Positions 41,001 through 50,558 of a stretch of DNA of 64,000 bases are shown piece by piece; the stretch's first letter is position 1, and each line of letters starts with the position of its first letter. Both the position numbers and the translations under genes were made by a program. The notes under the pieces were generated by a model. The model searched no databases. It worked only from the letters and a program-made list of their open reading frames with translations, and was not told the origin of the DNA. Source of the DNA: Pagrus major (Eukaryota > Chordata > Actinopteri > Spariformes > Sparidae); assembly GCF_040436345.1 (NCBI RefSeq), contig NC_133223.1, positions 15,987,613-16,051,612 on the forward strand. Reading direction: 5' to 3'.

Positions 41001-44000
41001 TTTACAGCTGGGCTCAATATCCTGTGGAGCTCTGCGCCTCAACTCCCAGCAGCTCGCTCAGCCTCCCCGACATGTTCATCACAGAAATGTGGCCTGCGGT
41101 AGAAGTTAGAGACTCTGCTGTGGGCACACTCATTGAGTTGTGGTTAACATGCTGCCATGGCAACTCCTATTCACCCACCATGGGATAAAAATGTTTTTAT
41201 CTCCCTGTACTACACAAACAGTCAGGACGAAGCGTCTGACTGCAGAAGTATTGGCCCAGCAGCAGTATATCTGTTTTAATTTCCTTTGTCACAGCTAAGA
41301 GCACAAACACAGATGAACTTTCAGGGTTCTCACCTCATGCATGAGGCAGGAAGTAGAAGAGACACTTTGGTTCCGTTTTCTTTAAGAAAAACTCTACTTT
41401 CTACTTAATTGTGAACGCATGGTCTTGACTGATTACAAAGGCTGTGTTTTGGTAATGGTGCTGAAATTTGCATTATCTGTTCTGTGAAGGTTGTTGCTTC
41501 TTAAAAGTACGGCAACTCACTTATATGGCAAACTTGTCACTTACAGTATTTATACATCCAGTAGATGCGGAGTAGCATTAACATTCATCGTGAGATTAGT
41601 CCTGTGCACCATACGTATATATACGTCCAATAGTCACTCTCCGTCTAGCTCAGTTTTGGTCTCCACCAACTCCTTAAATAAATGTGTGGGTCTTTAGAGG
41701 CTTTTCTGTATGAATGTGCTGGCTCAGCTTGAATCGTCTTTGTGTGATTTGGCACCCCCCACAGTTTCTGAGTGCAACAGCACTGTCGTAAAATAAAAAT
41801 CCCAGGTCTGTAACAGTTTGTCAGATGTAATGTAGGTGCTAACTACAAACAAAATTCATTACATCATAACAATGTTAAGTGTTGAAAACTTGTATCTTTG
41901 TGTCAGTGTGGAGCTAATGACGGGTTTGTCTGGAGTAGTGGTCAAAGGAGCGACTGTGAATACTTTCGTTTCCTTTAAATTTTTCACAATAAAAGTACCC
42001 CCTTATTATACAAAAGCTTTTATTAGAAAAGCAGCAAAATCAGGAAATGTTGGGTTTTTATCACCCCTAACTTAACATGAAACAGCTGAAAGCGAACATG
42101 ATTGACCCATAAGTTCCAGTGGAACTCATTACCCATATTTTACTAGCTAGTTGCTAACTTAATGAGTTGCTGCTGCTTGATGCTGGGTAGATAGTGTACC
42201 AGTGGTTTATTAGCGCTTCTTTTGCTGAACGCAATGCTGATGACAGCTGTGAGAGTGAACCAATACAGTAACGTGGCGGGCCAGAAAACCAAAACAAGGA
42301 GCTGAAAGAGGCTAAAATGGTCTGTAGAACTGAAGGGAACTGTAAAGTAGGAGATAATTCTCTGTAGGTTCCTCACTTTGAGCAGCCTCTGTCATTTGAT
42401 CCGCTGTTAATGTAAAACTATTGATTACAGCTCTAAACACAGAAGTTGCAGTGTGGCATCAAGCACATGTGAGTGCTGTAAAACATTAACAGCCATTGAC
42501 CTGGACGTCCTATGACTCTACGACATCCTGTCAGCCACATGTGGATCTGATTGGAGGCACACTGTGGTTTGTTTGCATGCCTCCACAGACAGGGCATTGT
42601 GATGACTGCATGGCTCCATTTCACAAAGCAAAGTAACGCATTGCATGAGTCAAATCCATCTGGGTCACTTCATTCTCTCGTTGTGAGTTGTCATTGATTT
42701 CCATTACGGCTCGGCAGACAGCCATTGCTCTGACCTGCTGGATGGTCATTAGTGCCCTTTAAGTGTAGTGATGAACTGTCAGAGGAAACATAAAAGAGAG
42801 TGAAGAGTGTAAAACCTCAGCTGCACACAGCGGACTGTGCTGTGTCTGCTGGTACTTTACATCGCAAAGGTCTCGAAAGGAAGCGCGGAGCATCAAGCAT
42901 GACCACAGGCCAAATTTTACGAGACCTGAACAGACTTGTCTGCTCCATCTGTATGAGTTCCTTTGCAGCACTGAGGATGAGTATGTTCTTTAAACCTCTG
43001 AGTGAAGTCAGTGTGGAGTTCCCTAAATGAGTCCTGATGGGTGACAAAACGCCACTTGGGGTGATTAAGTAGACAATGATTCATGTAGCCCTATGTTAGC
43101 CTGGTGATCTGTCCAGGGTGAACCACGCCTCTCGCCTGTGTTCTGGGATAGGCTCAATGAGTAAATAGATGATTCATATGAATATTTATTTCATACTTCA
43201 TTCCCTTGAGATCACTTCCTGTCCTGCAAGACAATCCCTTATATGGAATCATGGGCTGATGTTGACAAAGAATTTACTGTGTGGCTTTTTGAAGGTCCCA
43301 TATTGCAGAAAGTGATTTTTCCTTTTTTATATTATTATATTATATCTTTATAAAGCACGTCTAGGTGCTATAAAAATATTGTGAAAGTATCAAAATACTC
43401 AATCCATGGGTAAATGCACACAGCCCTTATTTAGAAACTGTGCATTTAAACGAGCCGTCAGGACTTCTGTAACATTATGATGTCACAACTACGCAGTGAT
43501 CACTGTCAGCAATGCCCTCGCAAACAGTTGTAAAAACACCACCAGAGATGATGTGGAAACACGTTGGGCGGTGCCTGCTTAGGCCCGGGAGAGCTGGCCA
43601 ATCAGAGCAGACTGGGCTTTTTGGAAAGGGGGCCTTAAAGAGACGCAGAGGGTGAATAGAGGTGCTGCAGCTAATGAGCTAATGAGCTAATGGCAGCTAC
43701 AGTTGGTGGTTACTCTGGTGATATGCTGCCCCCTATTTGTTTGAGTATGAATTCAACAGGTGGTCAATTCTTACATATTGCACCTTTTTTTTTAAGTTTG
43801 TAAAAACTTTCTAGGAAACATCCAAAGTAACATTTATGAACCTGAAACTGAGCATTATATGGGACCTTTAAAGTAAAAATATTGTTGTCTGTTTTTCTTT
43901 TCTTCAGGTTGCTTTGAGTGCTGCATCAAATGTTTAGGCGGGGTGCCGTATGCGTCGCTGGTGGCTACAATCCTCTGCTTCTCCGGCGTGGCCCTGTTCT

Positions 44001-47000
44001 GTGGATGTGGCCATGTGGCTCTCACTGGCACCGTGACCATCCTGGAAACCCACTTCTCCAAGGTCACCACTGATCACGCCATGCTGACTGACGTGTAAGT
44101 ACTTCACGACTGCCTCATCCCTCGTTAATGTCATAGTAGGATCGGTTACTAAACATGCTCCCCTTGATAATGCGTCCTTACATAACAGTCACATAAAGAG
44201 AGGCCCAAATGTAAGATAGATATCACCTGTAATGAGGTTGACTTTATGAAGGCTATTTTTAGCTGATGATATCTCCTACGTTCACTTTATCCTGGAGAAC
44301 AGTCCTAATATGGACCTTTATTTTATTTACAGTGCATCCATTAGTCCAGACAATAAAAAAGGAATGACAGGGAGAGGACTGCACATGTGTTTTATGTTGC
44401 TGTAGTGGACTGTTTAATTTAAGAAGTCTACAGAGGCAGTCTGTCTCTTGGCAGATGATTCCCAGAGACATGCCTCACCTGTTACCTCCACATTTGGGCT
44501 TCACGTCTCCTGGGGAAGCTGGAGCACTATCTTAATCCTAACCATCTGTTCATGATTACTCATGTTTTAAAGATTGCATGCAAAAAAATGCAAATGATTG
44601 GAAGCAGCTATTTTTCCACACACGTCATGCTCTGACTCTACCTGACATTTTTAGTGGGTCTCTCCAGGTGTTCGTTTGGAGGCTAAAAACATGTTAGTGG
44701 TTGATTTGTGCTTTTTTAAACCTATCGCAGCTTTTCTGGCACGACTAAAGCTGATGTGTGACATTGCTCTTTAACAGAATACAGCTGATGCAGTATGTCA
44801 TCTATGGCATCGCTTCGTTTTTCTTCCTGTATGGGATCATTCTGCTGGCTGAGGGCTTCTACACAACCAGTGCAGTCAAGGAGCTGCACAGCGAGTTCAA
44901 GACCACCATCTGTGGACGCTGCATCAGTGGAATGGTATGTATACGACCTGGTTCTTAAACACAGAGTGCTTACAATAGGTGTCACTCCATGTGATTAAAA
45001 TTTAGAATACATACAAAGATGAAGATGCTCATTATTGGAGCATGAGTATGAGTGTTGTTGTGTCATCTGTGTGTCCTCAGTTTGTGTTCCTCACATACAT
45101 CCTGGGTGTGGCCTGGCTCGGTGTGTTTGGCTTCTCCGCTGTGCCGGTCTTCCTCTTCTACAACATGTGGTCCACCTGTGCCACCATGAGGTCTCCCATG
45201 GCCAACCTCACCAACATTGACTCCATCTGTGTGGATGTTCGTCAGTACGGTAAGAGAATAGCACTTCGTATTGTTTGGCATCAGTTTCTTCATTTTATAA
45301 CAAATAGATTTTTATTGGTTCACACACTGAGGTGGCAAAAAGAAACCCTAATCATTTTGCTCTTCGTGCTCTGTGGCCTCATAGTACTTGGCGGGTTTGA
45401 TCATTATTCACGTGGTACGATAAATTTAACCATTGAATTTCACGGCTGCAGGAATTATCCCATGGAATGCCACGCCAGGCAAGGCCTGTGGATCCACGCT
45501 AGGTGATATCTGCAACACCAGTGAGGTAAGATTCTTCCATCCACACACATTCATAAAAATGGCACGCACGCATAGGCAGAAAAGCATCACATAGACATCA
45601 CTTTTTTTTTTTTTTAACTAAATGATAGTCACCGTTGCTTTTCTCTCCTCCAGTTCTACCTGTCTTACCACCTGTACATCGTAGCGTGCGCCGGCGCCGG
45701 AGCCACCGTGATTGCTCTGGTAAGCTTCCCTCCAGTCTCTCCATCCTCTCCCTTTAGTCCATCTTTGCACGGTGTGTATCAGCAGATCATGTGTCGAGTG
45801 CTCCTCTTCTCATTCCCATATGGAAGATTACACGTAGGCTTTTTTCTCAGCTCCAATTCCATTTGCTGTTTTACCATCTGCTTAAATGCACACGGCCCTG
45901 TTCTTTAGCTTAGGATGGATGGAAGAGAGAGTAGTTGGGGCTTGCTTTTTGTGTGTCATAAAAGAAATAATAATCATGAGTTTAATATTGTAAAATGATG
46001 GACTTTTTATAACTTTTTGAAAAATGATTGGTTACTTCACTAACGTGACGAGGAGGTCACCGGCATGTTCTCTTACAACCTTTTCTGTTCTCTTCCACCA
46101 GCTGATCTACATGATGGCTACCACTTATAACTTTGCTGTTTTGAAGTTTAAGAGTCGAGAAGACTGCTGCACTAAGTTTTAAACTGTTTTCTAAGAGGTT
46201 GTACTGAGTAGAGACACTTGCCACTGACAACAAACAAACTAAAAAAAAAAAAATCAACCTGAGAATAGAAAAAAATCAACATCTCTCGATTAGTGTAAAT
46301 AGCTGATTGTATGCTTCCTTTAGCATTTGGTATCCAGGGATATTTGCTTGTCTAAGGACACCTGGTGAGAGTCGTCTTCAGATTGGGGTGGTGTTTAGCT
46401 GACTGGGTTTGTTCTGCTTTCCTTGGCACTCACTTTTAGAAATTTGTCACCATGGGATTTTTATAGAAATGCGCACAGCTACCACAACAGTGTTATTTAT
46501 ATTCGTAACGTGTGAGGCTGATTTTTGACCTGCACAGACACGTCAGCTGCATGAGTATTCCAGATGAAAGATACAGTATTTAGCATGCAGCACCTCACCT
46601 TGATTAACAGGACAAGCATCGGTTTCAGTCGGAGCTGAGATGCGAATTTGTGCAGAAACTGAGACGTAAATGTAAGATAAAAATGATCTAAATTGGAAAT
46701 GAGACCATTTTGCACCGAGCCCGTGTAGATGTACAGTATTAAGCTCTGAAATGAGTCCATAAGGACATCCAATGACAAATATTAAAGGTGTTCTCAGGCT
46801 TTTTGGTTGCCAGATAAGCAGTTTTGGTGAGGATGAATTTTAGCGATACATTTGTTAAAAACAAAAAGGACTAGCTACAGTGGCAAAAAACAGTGGCCTT
46901 GTCCTTTTATATTTTCATGATTTCCTTCCTTAGCCTTAAGATTTTGGTGCCGACCCATGAAACCACGAAGTGTTACACAGAGAATAGCCTGTATTATCTT

Positions 47001-48095
47001 TTCTTGTCACAAGTTTTAGATTTCTAAACTAAACTAAAAACCTTTCACCAACTGTATAATGCTGATGAGTATTATGGCGACCAGTTGTGTTTATTGTAGA
47101 TTTCAAAGTAACTGCACATACCTAGCAAGCACAGCACGCTATGAAGGGTTAGGCCAGTACCAGGGGTAAACTTCTGCATGAGGCCCTAAGCCTCACTTTA
47201 ATTTCATGTATTTTATAAAAAAAATAAAGAAAGAAATTCTCCTACTTTAGAGTAGAGTAAATGTATTTTTTTTTCTATGAGGGCTGGCGCTGGTATAGCC
47301 TCAGCTGTGAAGTTGATGTTTTGTTTCTTTATTCTTTCTCAAAGTGCCATTAAAGAGCCATTTGTTTTTATCTTAACACTGAGCCTGCATGCTTACAAGT
47401 TTCCAGATTCTCTGATCTGTTTATAGTTACTTATACTCCATATTTCATATATTTAATTTCCTCCTTAAGTTTTTCAAGACTGTAGCTTTTACTTTCTATA
47501 TAAAATAAACAATCTTTGTTTACAAAAGAATCCCTACTTGGTCTATTTCTTATGAATCCTACAGCAGCGACGTAATGCGGGAAACTGCATGTGGAACAGG
47601 GTCAGATTCACGAAATATTAAATCTCATGCTTCGCACTAACCTCACGCTTTTTTGCAGCTGCGTAAAACTTGCACGCACAAACTCCTTCTCTTCTCATTC
47701 TCACGCCTTAAAAATGTCATTTCTGTAGTAATGTGCATAGCGATATAGCAACATAACTCCAGTATTAGTAATAATTGTAACAGTGATGTTACAATAATTG
47801 TATTTTTCTTTTTTAAACTTTTTTATTTATTTAAAAAAGCTTAACTTTTATGTTTGTGTATGTCTGTGATGTAGCTCTGACTCCTGTAGCTTGCTTTGCA
47901 TCTTTGACATGCTCACCGGCCATCCACCTCACCCTTCTCTTCCAGATCCACTTCCTCATGATTCTCTCAGCAAACTGGGCCTACCTTAAGGATGCCAGTC
48001 AAATGCATGCCTACCAAGACATCAAAATGAAGGAAGAGCGGGAGCTGCAGGACATCACCTCACGCTCAAAGGAATGCCTCAATTCCTACACATAA
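17431..48095 (+). CDS. gpm6b: Neuronal membrane glycoprotein M6-b (PLP/DM20/M6 proteolipid family)
   Basis: Gpm6b is a four-pass plasma-membrane proteolipid of neurons and oligodendrocytes, linked in mammals to membrane and filopodium shaping and to serotonin-transporter trafficking. Coding exons are 17431-17434 (or alternative first exon 34597-34645), 43908-44094, 44778-44934, 45081-45249, 45452-45525 and 45654-45719, then either 46102-46182 or 47946-48095. All junctions are GT-AG and in phase. The distal start gives 245 or 268 aa; the internal start gives 260 or 283 aa. In short-form numbering, clustered N-terminal cysteines at 3, 6, 7 and 10 are probable palmitoylation sites. Membrane segments are about 17-42, 66-92, 117-146 and 202-231. 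The large outer loop carries N158-L-T and N194-T-S glycosylation motifs. M6 identity over PLP rests on [20 protein letters not shown], the DM20-like length of exon 3 and both M6B-type C-termini. The downstream neighbour ofd1 is convergent. Confidence 0.96.
18391..18433. repeat. (GA)n microsatellite
   Basis: GA runs with two interruptions. A GAGA tract about 1 kb inside a promoter-proximal intron can influence nucleosome placement; no specific role is shown. Confidence 0.9.
19275..19340. mobile_element. MITE end fragment (AAAGGAGCACTACGTAGTTT)
   Basis: TTAAAGGAGCACTACGTAGT begins a repeat also seen, diverged, near 15,891 (TAAAGGGGCACTACGTCGTT). The opposite terminus could not be placed. Confidence 0.4.
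20670..20861. mobile_element. MITE with TTAAAGGAACAGTTC ends, 192 bp
   Basis: The left TTAAAGGAACAGTTCGCCC is mirrored by the right GGGTGAACTGTTCCTTTAA, and the inner AAAATGAAAA/TTTTCATTTC pair extends the inverted repeat. TTAA at both ends may be the target-site copy. It lies in gpm6b intron 1 and is non-coding. Confidence 0.8.
24985..25115. mobile_element. Fragment of the GAGACCTATTATG transposon family
   Basis: GCGTTAAAGCATGTAAACCT followed by CTAGTAGTAACCCA and ATATGTCTCCTATAATG matches the right part of the elements at 27,124 and 48,802. Only the right end is present. Confidence 0.45.
26011..26065. repeat. (GT)n microsatellite, about 27 units
   Basis: An uninterrupted TG/GT tract in gpm6b intron 1, long enough to be length-variable between individuals and able to adopt Z-DNA. 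A shorter (GT)9 tract lies at 25,131-25,148. Confidence 0.95.
26270..26340. repeat. Teleost ATTAGTCAATCG-type repeat fragment
   Basis: TAACCGATTAGTCAATCGGC followed by AATAATCAACTATTTTGATAA is one end of a common fish repeat. The other end (CATCTTGGGCTTCGGGAAA type) is seen near 24,940, 31,640 and 62,220. Confidence 0.45.
27053..27074. repeat. (GAAT)n microsatellite
   Basis: About five tandem GAAT units beside a transposon relic in gpm6b intron 1. Confidence 0.85.
27124..27515. mobile_element. Transposon relic of the GAGACCTATTATG family, CCAAT-bearing
   Basis: From AGACCTAATATG it follows the same order as the copy at 48,802-49,292: GTACATGTAAAAGATCTGAAA, GTCAGTAGTC..CCTTTAGTTCC, ACTACATCACCATGT, CTGACCAATCAGAGCAG, GCATTAAAGCATGTAAACCT. 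The right terminus is eroded. It is non-coding. Confidence 0.65.
31317..31745. mobile_element. AAAGGTGCAATATGTAAG-family element and adjoining repeat
   Basis: The left end TTAAAGGTGCAATATGTAAG is intact. The interior GGTAGCATGCTAACCAACTA and CCAACACTCCCCTGGTGCTC match the family copy at 13,857. From about 31,620 it runs into the CATCTTGGGCTTCGGGAAAC repeat, and no clean right terminus is seen. Confidence 0.55.
33679..33955. repeat. Minisatellite, about five 56-bp units
   Basis: Units begin at about 33,679, 33,735, 33,791, 33,847 and 33,900. The core is CCAGTTTTGTCACCACAAAC, then a GGCTGGAGATG block and CCAGATGTTTCGTTATAAAC. The spacing of 56, 56, 56 and 53 is very regular, with about 20-35% divergence between units. 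It lies about 640 bp upstream of the internal gpm6b first exon. An open frame of 145 codons crosses it only because 56-bp units happen to lack stops. Confidence 0.75.
34597..34645 (+). CDS. gpm6b: gpm6b alternative first coding exon (internal promoter)
   Basis: ATG at 34597 starts [16 protein letters not shown] and leaves one G before the donor GTACCA. This is the same phase as the distal exon, so joining to exon 2 gives ...EDKR-G-C-F-E-C-C. Known mammalian M6B isoforms have an acidic, glutamine-rich N-terminus of this style before GCFECC. An in-frame stop upstream (TGA, about 40 bases before) supports this ATG. The donor is weaker than that of the distal exon. Use of this exon implies a separate promoter inside intron 1, probably just upstream of about 34,500. 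Confidence 0.8.
35586..35832. mobile_element. Inverted-repeat element containing a (TTC)n tract
   Basis: Ends are CTAGGGATGCACGATATA and ATATCATGTATCCCCA (inverted, diverged), with ATTATCGGCGATAATAATC near the right. This is a common fish repeat. A CTTCTTCTT-rich tract with two copies of CAAATGCATTGTA lies inside at 35,634-35,730. Confidence 0.55.
41736..41945. mobile_element. Partial inverted copy of the 4,539-4,905 MITE
   Basis: GTGATTTGGCACCCCCCACA, TTTCTGAGTGCAACA, AATCCCAGGTCTGTAACAG and GTAGGTGCTAACTACAAAC mirror the element at 4,539-4,905 base for base with few differences. One terminus is missing. Confidence 0.6.
43098..43160. repeat. LINE-tail-like repeat fragment
   Basis: GGTGATCTGTCCAGGGTGAA followed by CCACGCCTCTCGCCTGTG and TGGGATAGGCTC is the signature of a very widespread teleost repeat tail, probably L2-derived. 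A related CTGGCGACCCCTGTGGACAA fragment lies at 38,078. Confidence 0.6.
43292..43869. mobile_element. Composite transposon relic just before gpm6b exon 2
   Basis: The left end AAGGTCCCATATTG and right end TATATGGGACCTT form an inverted pair. The interior has GCTGGCCAATCAGAGCAG and AGACGCAGAGGGTGAATAGA, as in the copies at 27,124 and 48,802. A second element (43,660-43,793) sits within it. The right end is about 38 bp from the exon-2 acceptor. Confidence 0.65.
43660..43793. mobile_element. Nested AAAGGTGCAATATG-family fragment
   Basis: GGTGATATGCTGCCCCCTAT, TTGAGTATGAATTCAACAGG and the terminus TTCTTACATATTGCACCTTT are the inverted end of the family seen at 14,137 and 31,317. It begins with the short tandem AATGAGCTAATGAGCTAATG and is 5'-truncated. 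Confidence 0.65.
43908..44094 (+). CDS. gpm6b: gpm6b exon 2
   Basis: This is the first exon shared by all isoforms. It encodes the cysteine-rich N-terminus, the first membrane segment and the start of the first outer loop, ending with GT of valine 64 before GTAAGT. The acceptor TTTTCTTTTCTTCAG is strong, but a transposon ends only about 40 bp upstream of it. Confidence 0.95.
44778..44934 (+). CDS. gpm6b: gpm6b exon 3
   Basis: It encodes [19 protein letters not shown] (second membrane segment) and the inner loop up to CGRCISGM. It lacks the extra 35-residue PLP-specific segment, as in DM20 and M6 proteins. Acceptor TTTAACAG, donor GTATGT. Confidence 0.95.
45081..45249 (+). CDS. gpm6b: gpm6b exon 4
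   Basis: It encodes the third membrane segment ([20 protein letters not shown]) and the first half of the large outer loop, including the N-L-T glycosylation motif and the first loop cysteines. It ends in phase 1 before GTAAGA. Confidence 0.95.
45452..45525 (+). CDS. gpm6b: gpm6b exon 5
   Basis: This short exon encodes [20 protein letters not shown] and then CNTSE. It holds two conserved outer-loop cysteines and the N-T-S motif; N-A-T-P is a weaker glycosylation candidate because of the proline. Acceptor GGCTGCAG, donor GTAAGA. Confidence 0.95.
45654..45719 (+). CDS. gpm6b: gpm6b exon 6
   Basis: It encodes [20 protein letters not shown] and AL, the start of the fourth membrane segment. It ends in phase 0, so either terminal exon can follow. 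Confidence 0.95.
46102..46182 (+). CDS. gpm6b: gpm6b terminal exon 7a (short C-terminus)
   Basis: It encodes [20 protein letters not shown] and then DCCTKF-stop, finishing the fourth membrane segment with a short PLP-like cytoplasmic tail. The cysteine pair before TKF matches a known mammalian M6B isoform. Use of this exon needs polyadenylation before 7b; AATAAA signals at 47,223 and 47,504 fit. Confidence 0.92.
   Translation: MIYMMATTYNFAVLKFKSREDCCTKF
46183..47530 (+). other. gpm6b: 3' UTR of the exon-7a isoform
   Basis: This is AT-rich non-coding sequence with candidate poly(A) signals AATAAA at 47,223-47,228, ATTAAA at 47,349-47,354 and AATAAA at 47,504-47,509. The last is followed by T-rich sequence and is the best candidate end. 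Confidence 0.6.
47504..47509 (+). terminator. gpm6b: Poly(A) signal for gpm6b exon-7a transcripts
   Basis: Canonical AATAAA is followed within 30 bases by a T-rich stretch. It lies about 440 bp before exon 7b, as expected for an internal cleavage site that competes with splicing to 7b. Confidence 0.5.
47946..48095 (+). CDS. gpm6b: gpm6b terminal exon 7b (long C-terminus)
   Basis: It encodes [20 protein letters not shown] followed by a charged tail ending SKECLNSYT-stop. This completes the fourth membrane segment with a different sequence and adds a cytoplasmic tail about 23 residues longer than 7a. The acceptor CTCTTCCAG is strong. It is the M6A-like C-terminus, also known as a mammalian M6B isoform. 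Confidence 0.93.
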   Translation: MHFLMILSANWAYLKDASQMHAYQDIKMKEERELQDITSRSKECLNSYT

Positions 48096-48104
48096 GGATA
48101 TTAG

Positions 48105-48105
<1 letters not shown>

Positions 48106-48140
<35 letters not shown>
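48106..48140. repeat. (CA)n microsatellite in the gpm6b 3' UTR
   Basis: About 17 CA units start only 11 bases after the stop codon of exon 7b. In RNA this CA-repeat can bind hnRNP L-type proteins. Confidence 0.95.
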
Positions 48141-48143
<3 letters not shown>

Positions 48144-48801
48144 AACACACACAGACACTGTGGCCAACCACTGTGGCCCCTCTGGACCAAGACAACGCTC
48201 AGCTAAAATAACCTGCCAACTGCTGTGACGCTGTGCAGTACTAACCAGGCTCCTAACAAACTAATGCATCAGTGCTGCTTTCTGCACTAACTCTGTTTTG
48301 GAACTGCTACTCCAAATTTCATTTATGCTGTTTTTATTTTTTCTTCATTTTCTATTTTTTTCTGAAAGGAAAAATTCTGATATTCGTGTAGTGGCCCTTT
48401 TTTTTATAGCCAGCCATTTGCTGGCAAAGCTTGAGACATTGCACTATTCTTGTCAGTTTTGTTTTACAGGCTTGCTCTGTCTTTCTGTTTTAGCTACGGT
48501 GGCCAGTCTTCAACAAGGGAATGTTTATTTTACTCTTTTTCAATATAAAATTTTTAAAAAAATGCAGATTCATTACACACAACATGAAAGGCCTTACACC
48601 AACCAGAGTTAGTGTGCCACGATTTATGATGTGGCACGTGACAGGATGTTCCGCTTTGACTTCGCAGTAAGGAAACAGGTAAAATATAGTGTGGACCCAG
48701 TTCTGTTGTAAAAGTTCAAGTATGTAACTGCATCTTAATTGTAGTGATAATCCAAGTGTTATTAATTGGTTTTAGGTTCTAATTTTCATTATACAGCTAC
48801 T

Positions 48802-49292
48802 GAAAGGAGACCTATTATGTTTTTTTCATTTTCTTTTCCTTTCCTTCAGGTTCTTTTGCATGTAAAAGATTTTGAAAGTTAAACAGGTCAAAGTCCACAC
48901 CGACAGACGCTCCCCTCTCCCACAGAATACACTGCTCCTTAATTGCCTCATCAGTAGCCTCACCTTTAATCCTGTGACCTCACACTACGTCACCATGTCT
49001 GACATTTGCATAATTTATGCCTAGCGGCTAGTTTGGCATGCAAGAATTGATTTAGCACAGCTACTCTGTTGTTGTTCGTGGTGCTGGCTCAGGCGTGTGT
49101 GAGCTGACCAATCAGAGAAGACATGCAGGAGGTGGGGCCTTCAAGAGAAAGGAGCTATTGTAAAACAGAGCGGGTAAATCCAGTGCTGCAGCAGAAAACT
49201 GGTGTGTTCTCTGAGCATTAAAGCATGTAATACTTTCATAGTACCCACAATAAATGAAGGAACCTGAAAATTAGCATAATAAGTCTCCTTTA
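48802..49292. mobile_element. Near-complete GAGACCTATTATG-family MITE, about 490 bp
   Basis: The left GAAAGGAGACCTATTATG pairs with the right CATAATAAGTCTCCTTTA. It holds GTGACCTCACACTACGTCAC, CTGACCAATCAGAGAAG and GAGCATTAAAGCATGTAAT. It is inserted in the long gpm6b 3' UTR and is non-coding. Confidence 0.75.
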
Positions 49293-50558
49293 AAAGTCAC
49301 TCAGAACATTCATGGCCTACATTAACACTACCTCAGATGTGCACTAGAGCCTATGTAACAATTTAACTGGAACTTCTCCCTCGTAAAACTATGGTTTGAT
49401 TGTCAAAAAGATGCCTGAGACACACAGTATGTTTAATGGTAGATGCATAGCACACACACACACACCAGGAGCTCCTCTACATCAAAGTATCATAGGATTT
49501 AATTTGTATGCATAAATGCCATAAGAATCACTTGCTTGCTAAATGTGGACTGCTGCCAATAATGAGACCGAAATATATTCAGTGTATTTAATATCTTAAA
49601 AGTTTTGATCCATTTGTTTTCATTTATGCAAATGAAAGAAAAAGAGATGAAGGCTTGCCAACAAAGAGAGCTCATGATTTTAAGCCCTTTATCTATTGTG
49701 ATATCCGATCATATGTTGTAATATATGATCAAAAATGTATTTGATTTTGAAAAATCCTATTAAACAAGTGTGTGTAGCAGCACAATGAAAAAACCTACAG
49801 CTCTAAAGAACTTAAAGGTGTGAAATATGTAAACTTGTTACAAGTCAGGATTTTTTGTGTTTACTTATTTTTGAAGATCAAAACCACTTCATTTTTGTTC
49901 TTAATTTTCTATAATTGCACCTGTTTTCAATGTGCAATTGTCATAATGCTGACATAATTACTCATGTAATCTTTTATTTCTGTTAGTTGAGTTACAGGGA
50001 TAACTTGATGTGTTTCTTTGTTGCATGAAGAAAAACTGTTTCCGCAGTGACACACGTGATGTACAGTCGTGTACGCTGACATCAGTAGTAGGCAGTGTTT
50101 GCCTGTTTCCTTTTTGTTTTTCTAACTGAATACAAATTAATCCTTTTTACGTAGCTGATTAGTTATAGCTGTATTTTTTTTTTTAGGTTTTTATTCAAGT
50201 CGAAAGTATATGAGTCTTATATTATTTTGTCGCTTGATAGTATACATGTATTTTCTACGAATGTCAAGGGCTTCCTCATGAATTACTGATACTTAACTTT
50301 AAATTCAACTTTCAAATAACAATTAGTTGCAACACCAGTCATTTATAAAATCGTAAGCCAAACTCAATGGTAAATTTAGCCAAAGTATGGATGCCAATTT
50401 GACTCCCTTTCCAGTGTTTTACACAGTATCTGTTAGATATTGTAGTGGAAAACCTGCAGTTCTCTGCAGGACTAATAGCCACAGGTGTACATGAAGCTAA
50501 TGTACATCTCATCTCGTCTTTGTGTTCCGTTTCCTATTGAATGAACCAAAAACTAAAG

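Larger units (their letters stand above)
17435..43907 (+). other. gpm6b: gpm6b intron 1 (26.5 kb)
   Basis: Donor GTAAGT at 17,435; acceptor ends at 43,907. Apart from the alternative first exon at 34,597-34,645 I found no coding exon in it. It holds microsatellites, a minisatellite and several transposon relics, listed separately. Long unique stretches (for example 21.0-24.9 kb and 36-41 kb) show nothing recognisable and are the likely place for intronic enhancers. Confidence 0.8.
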
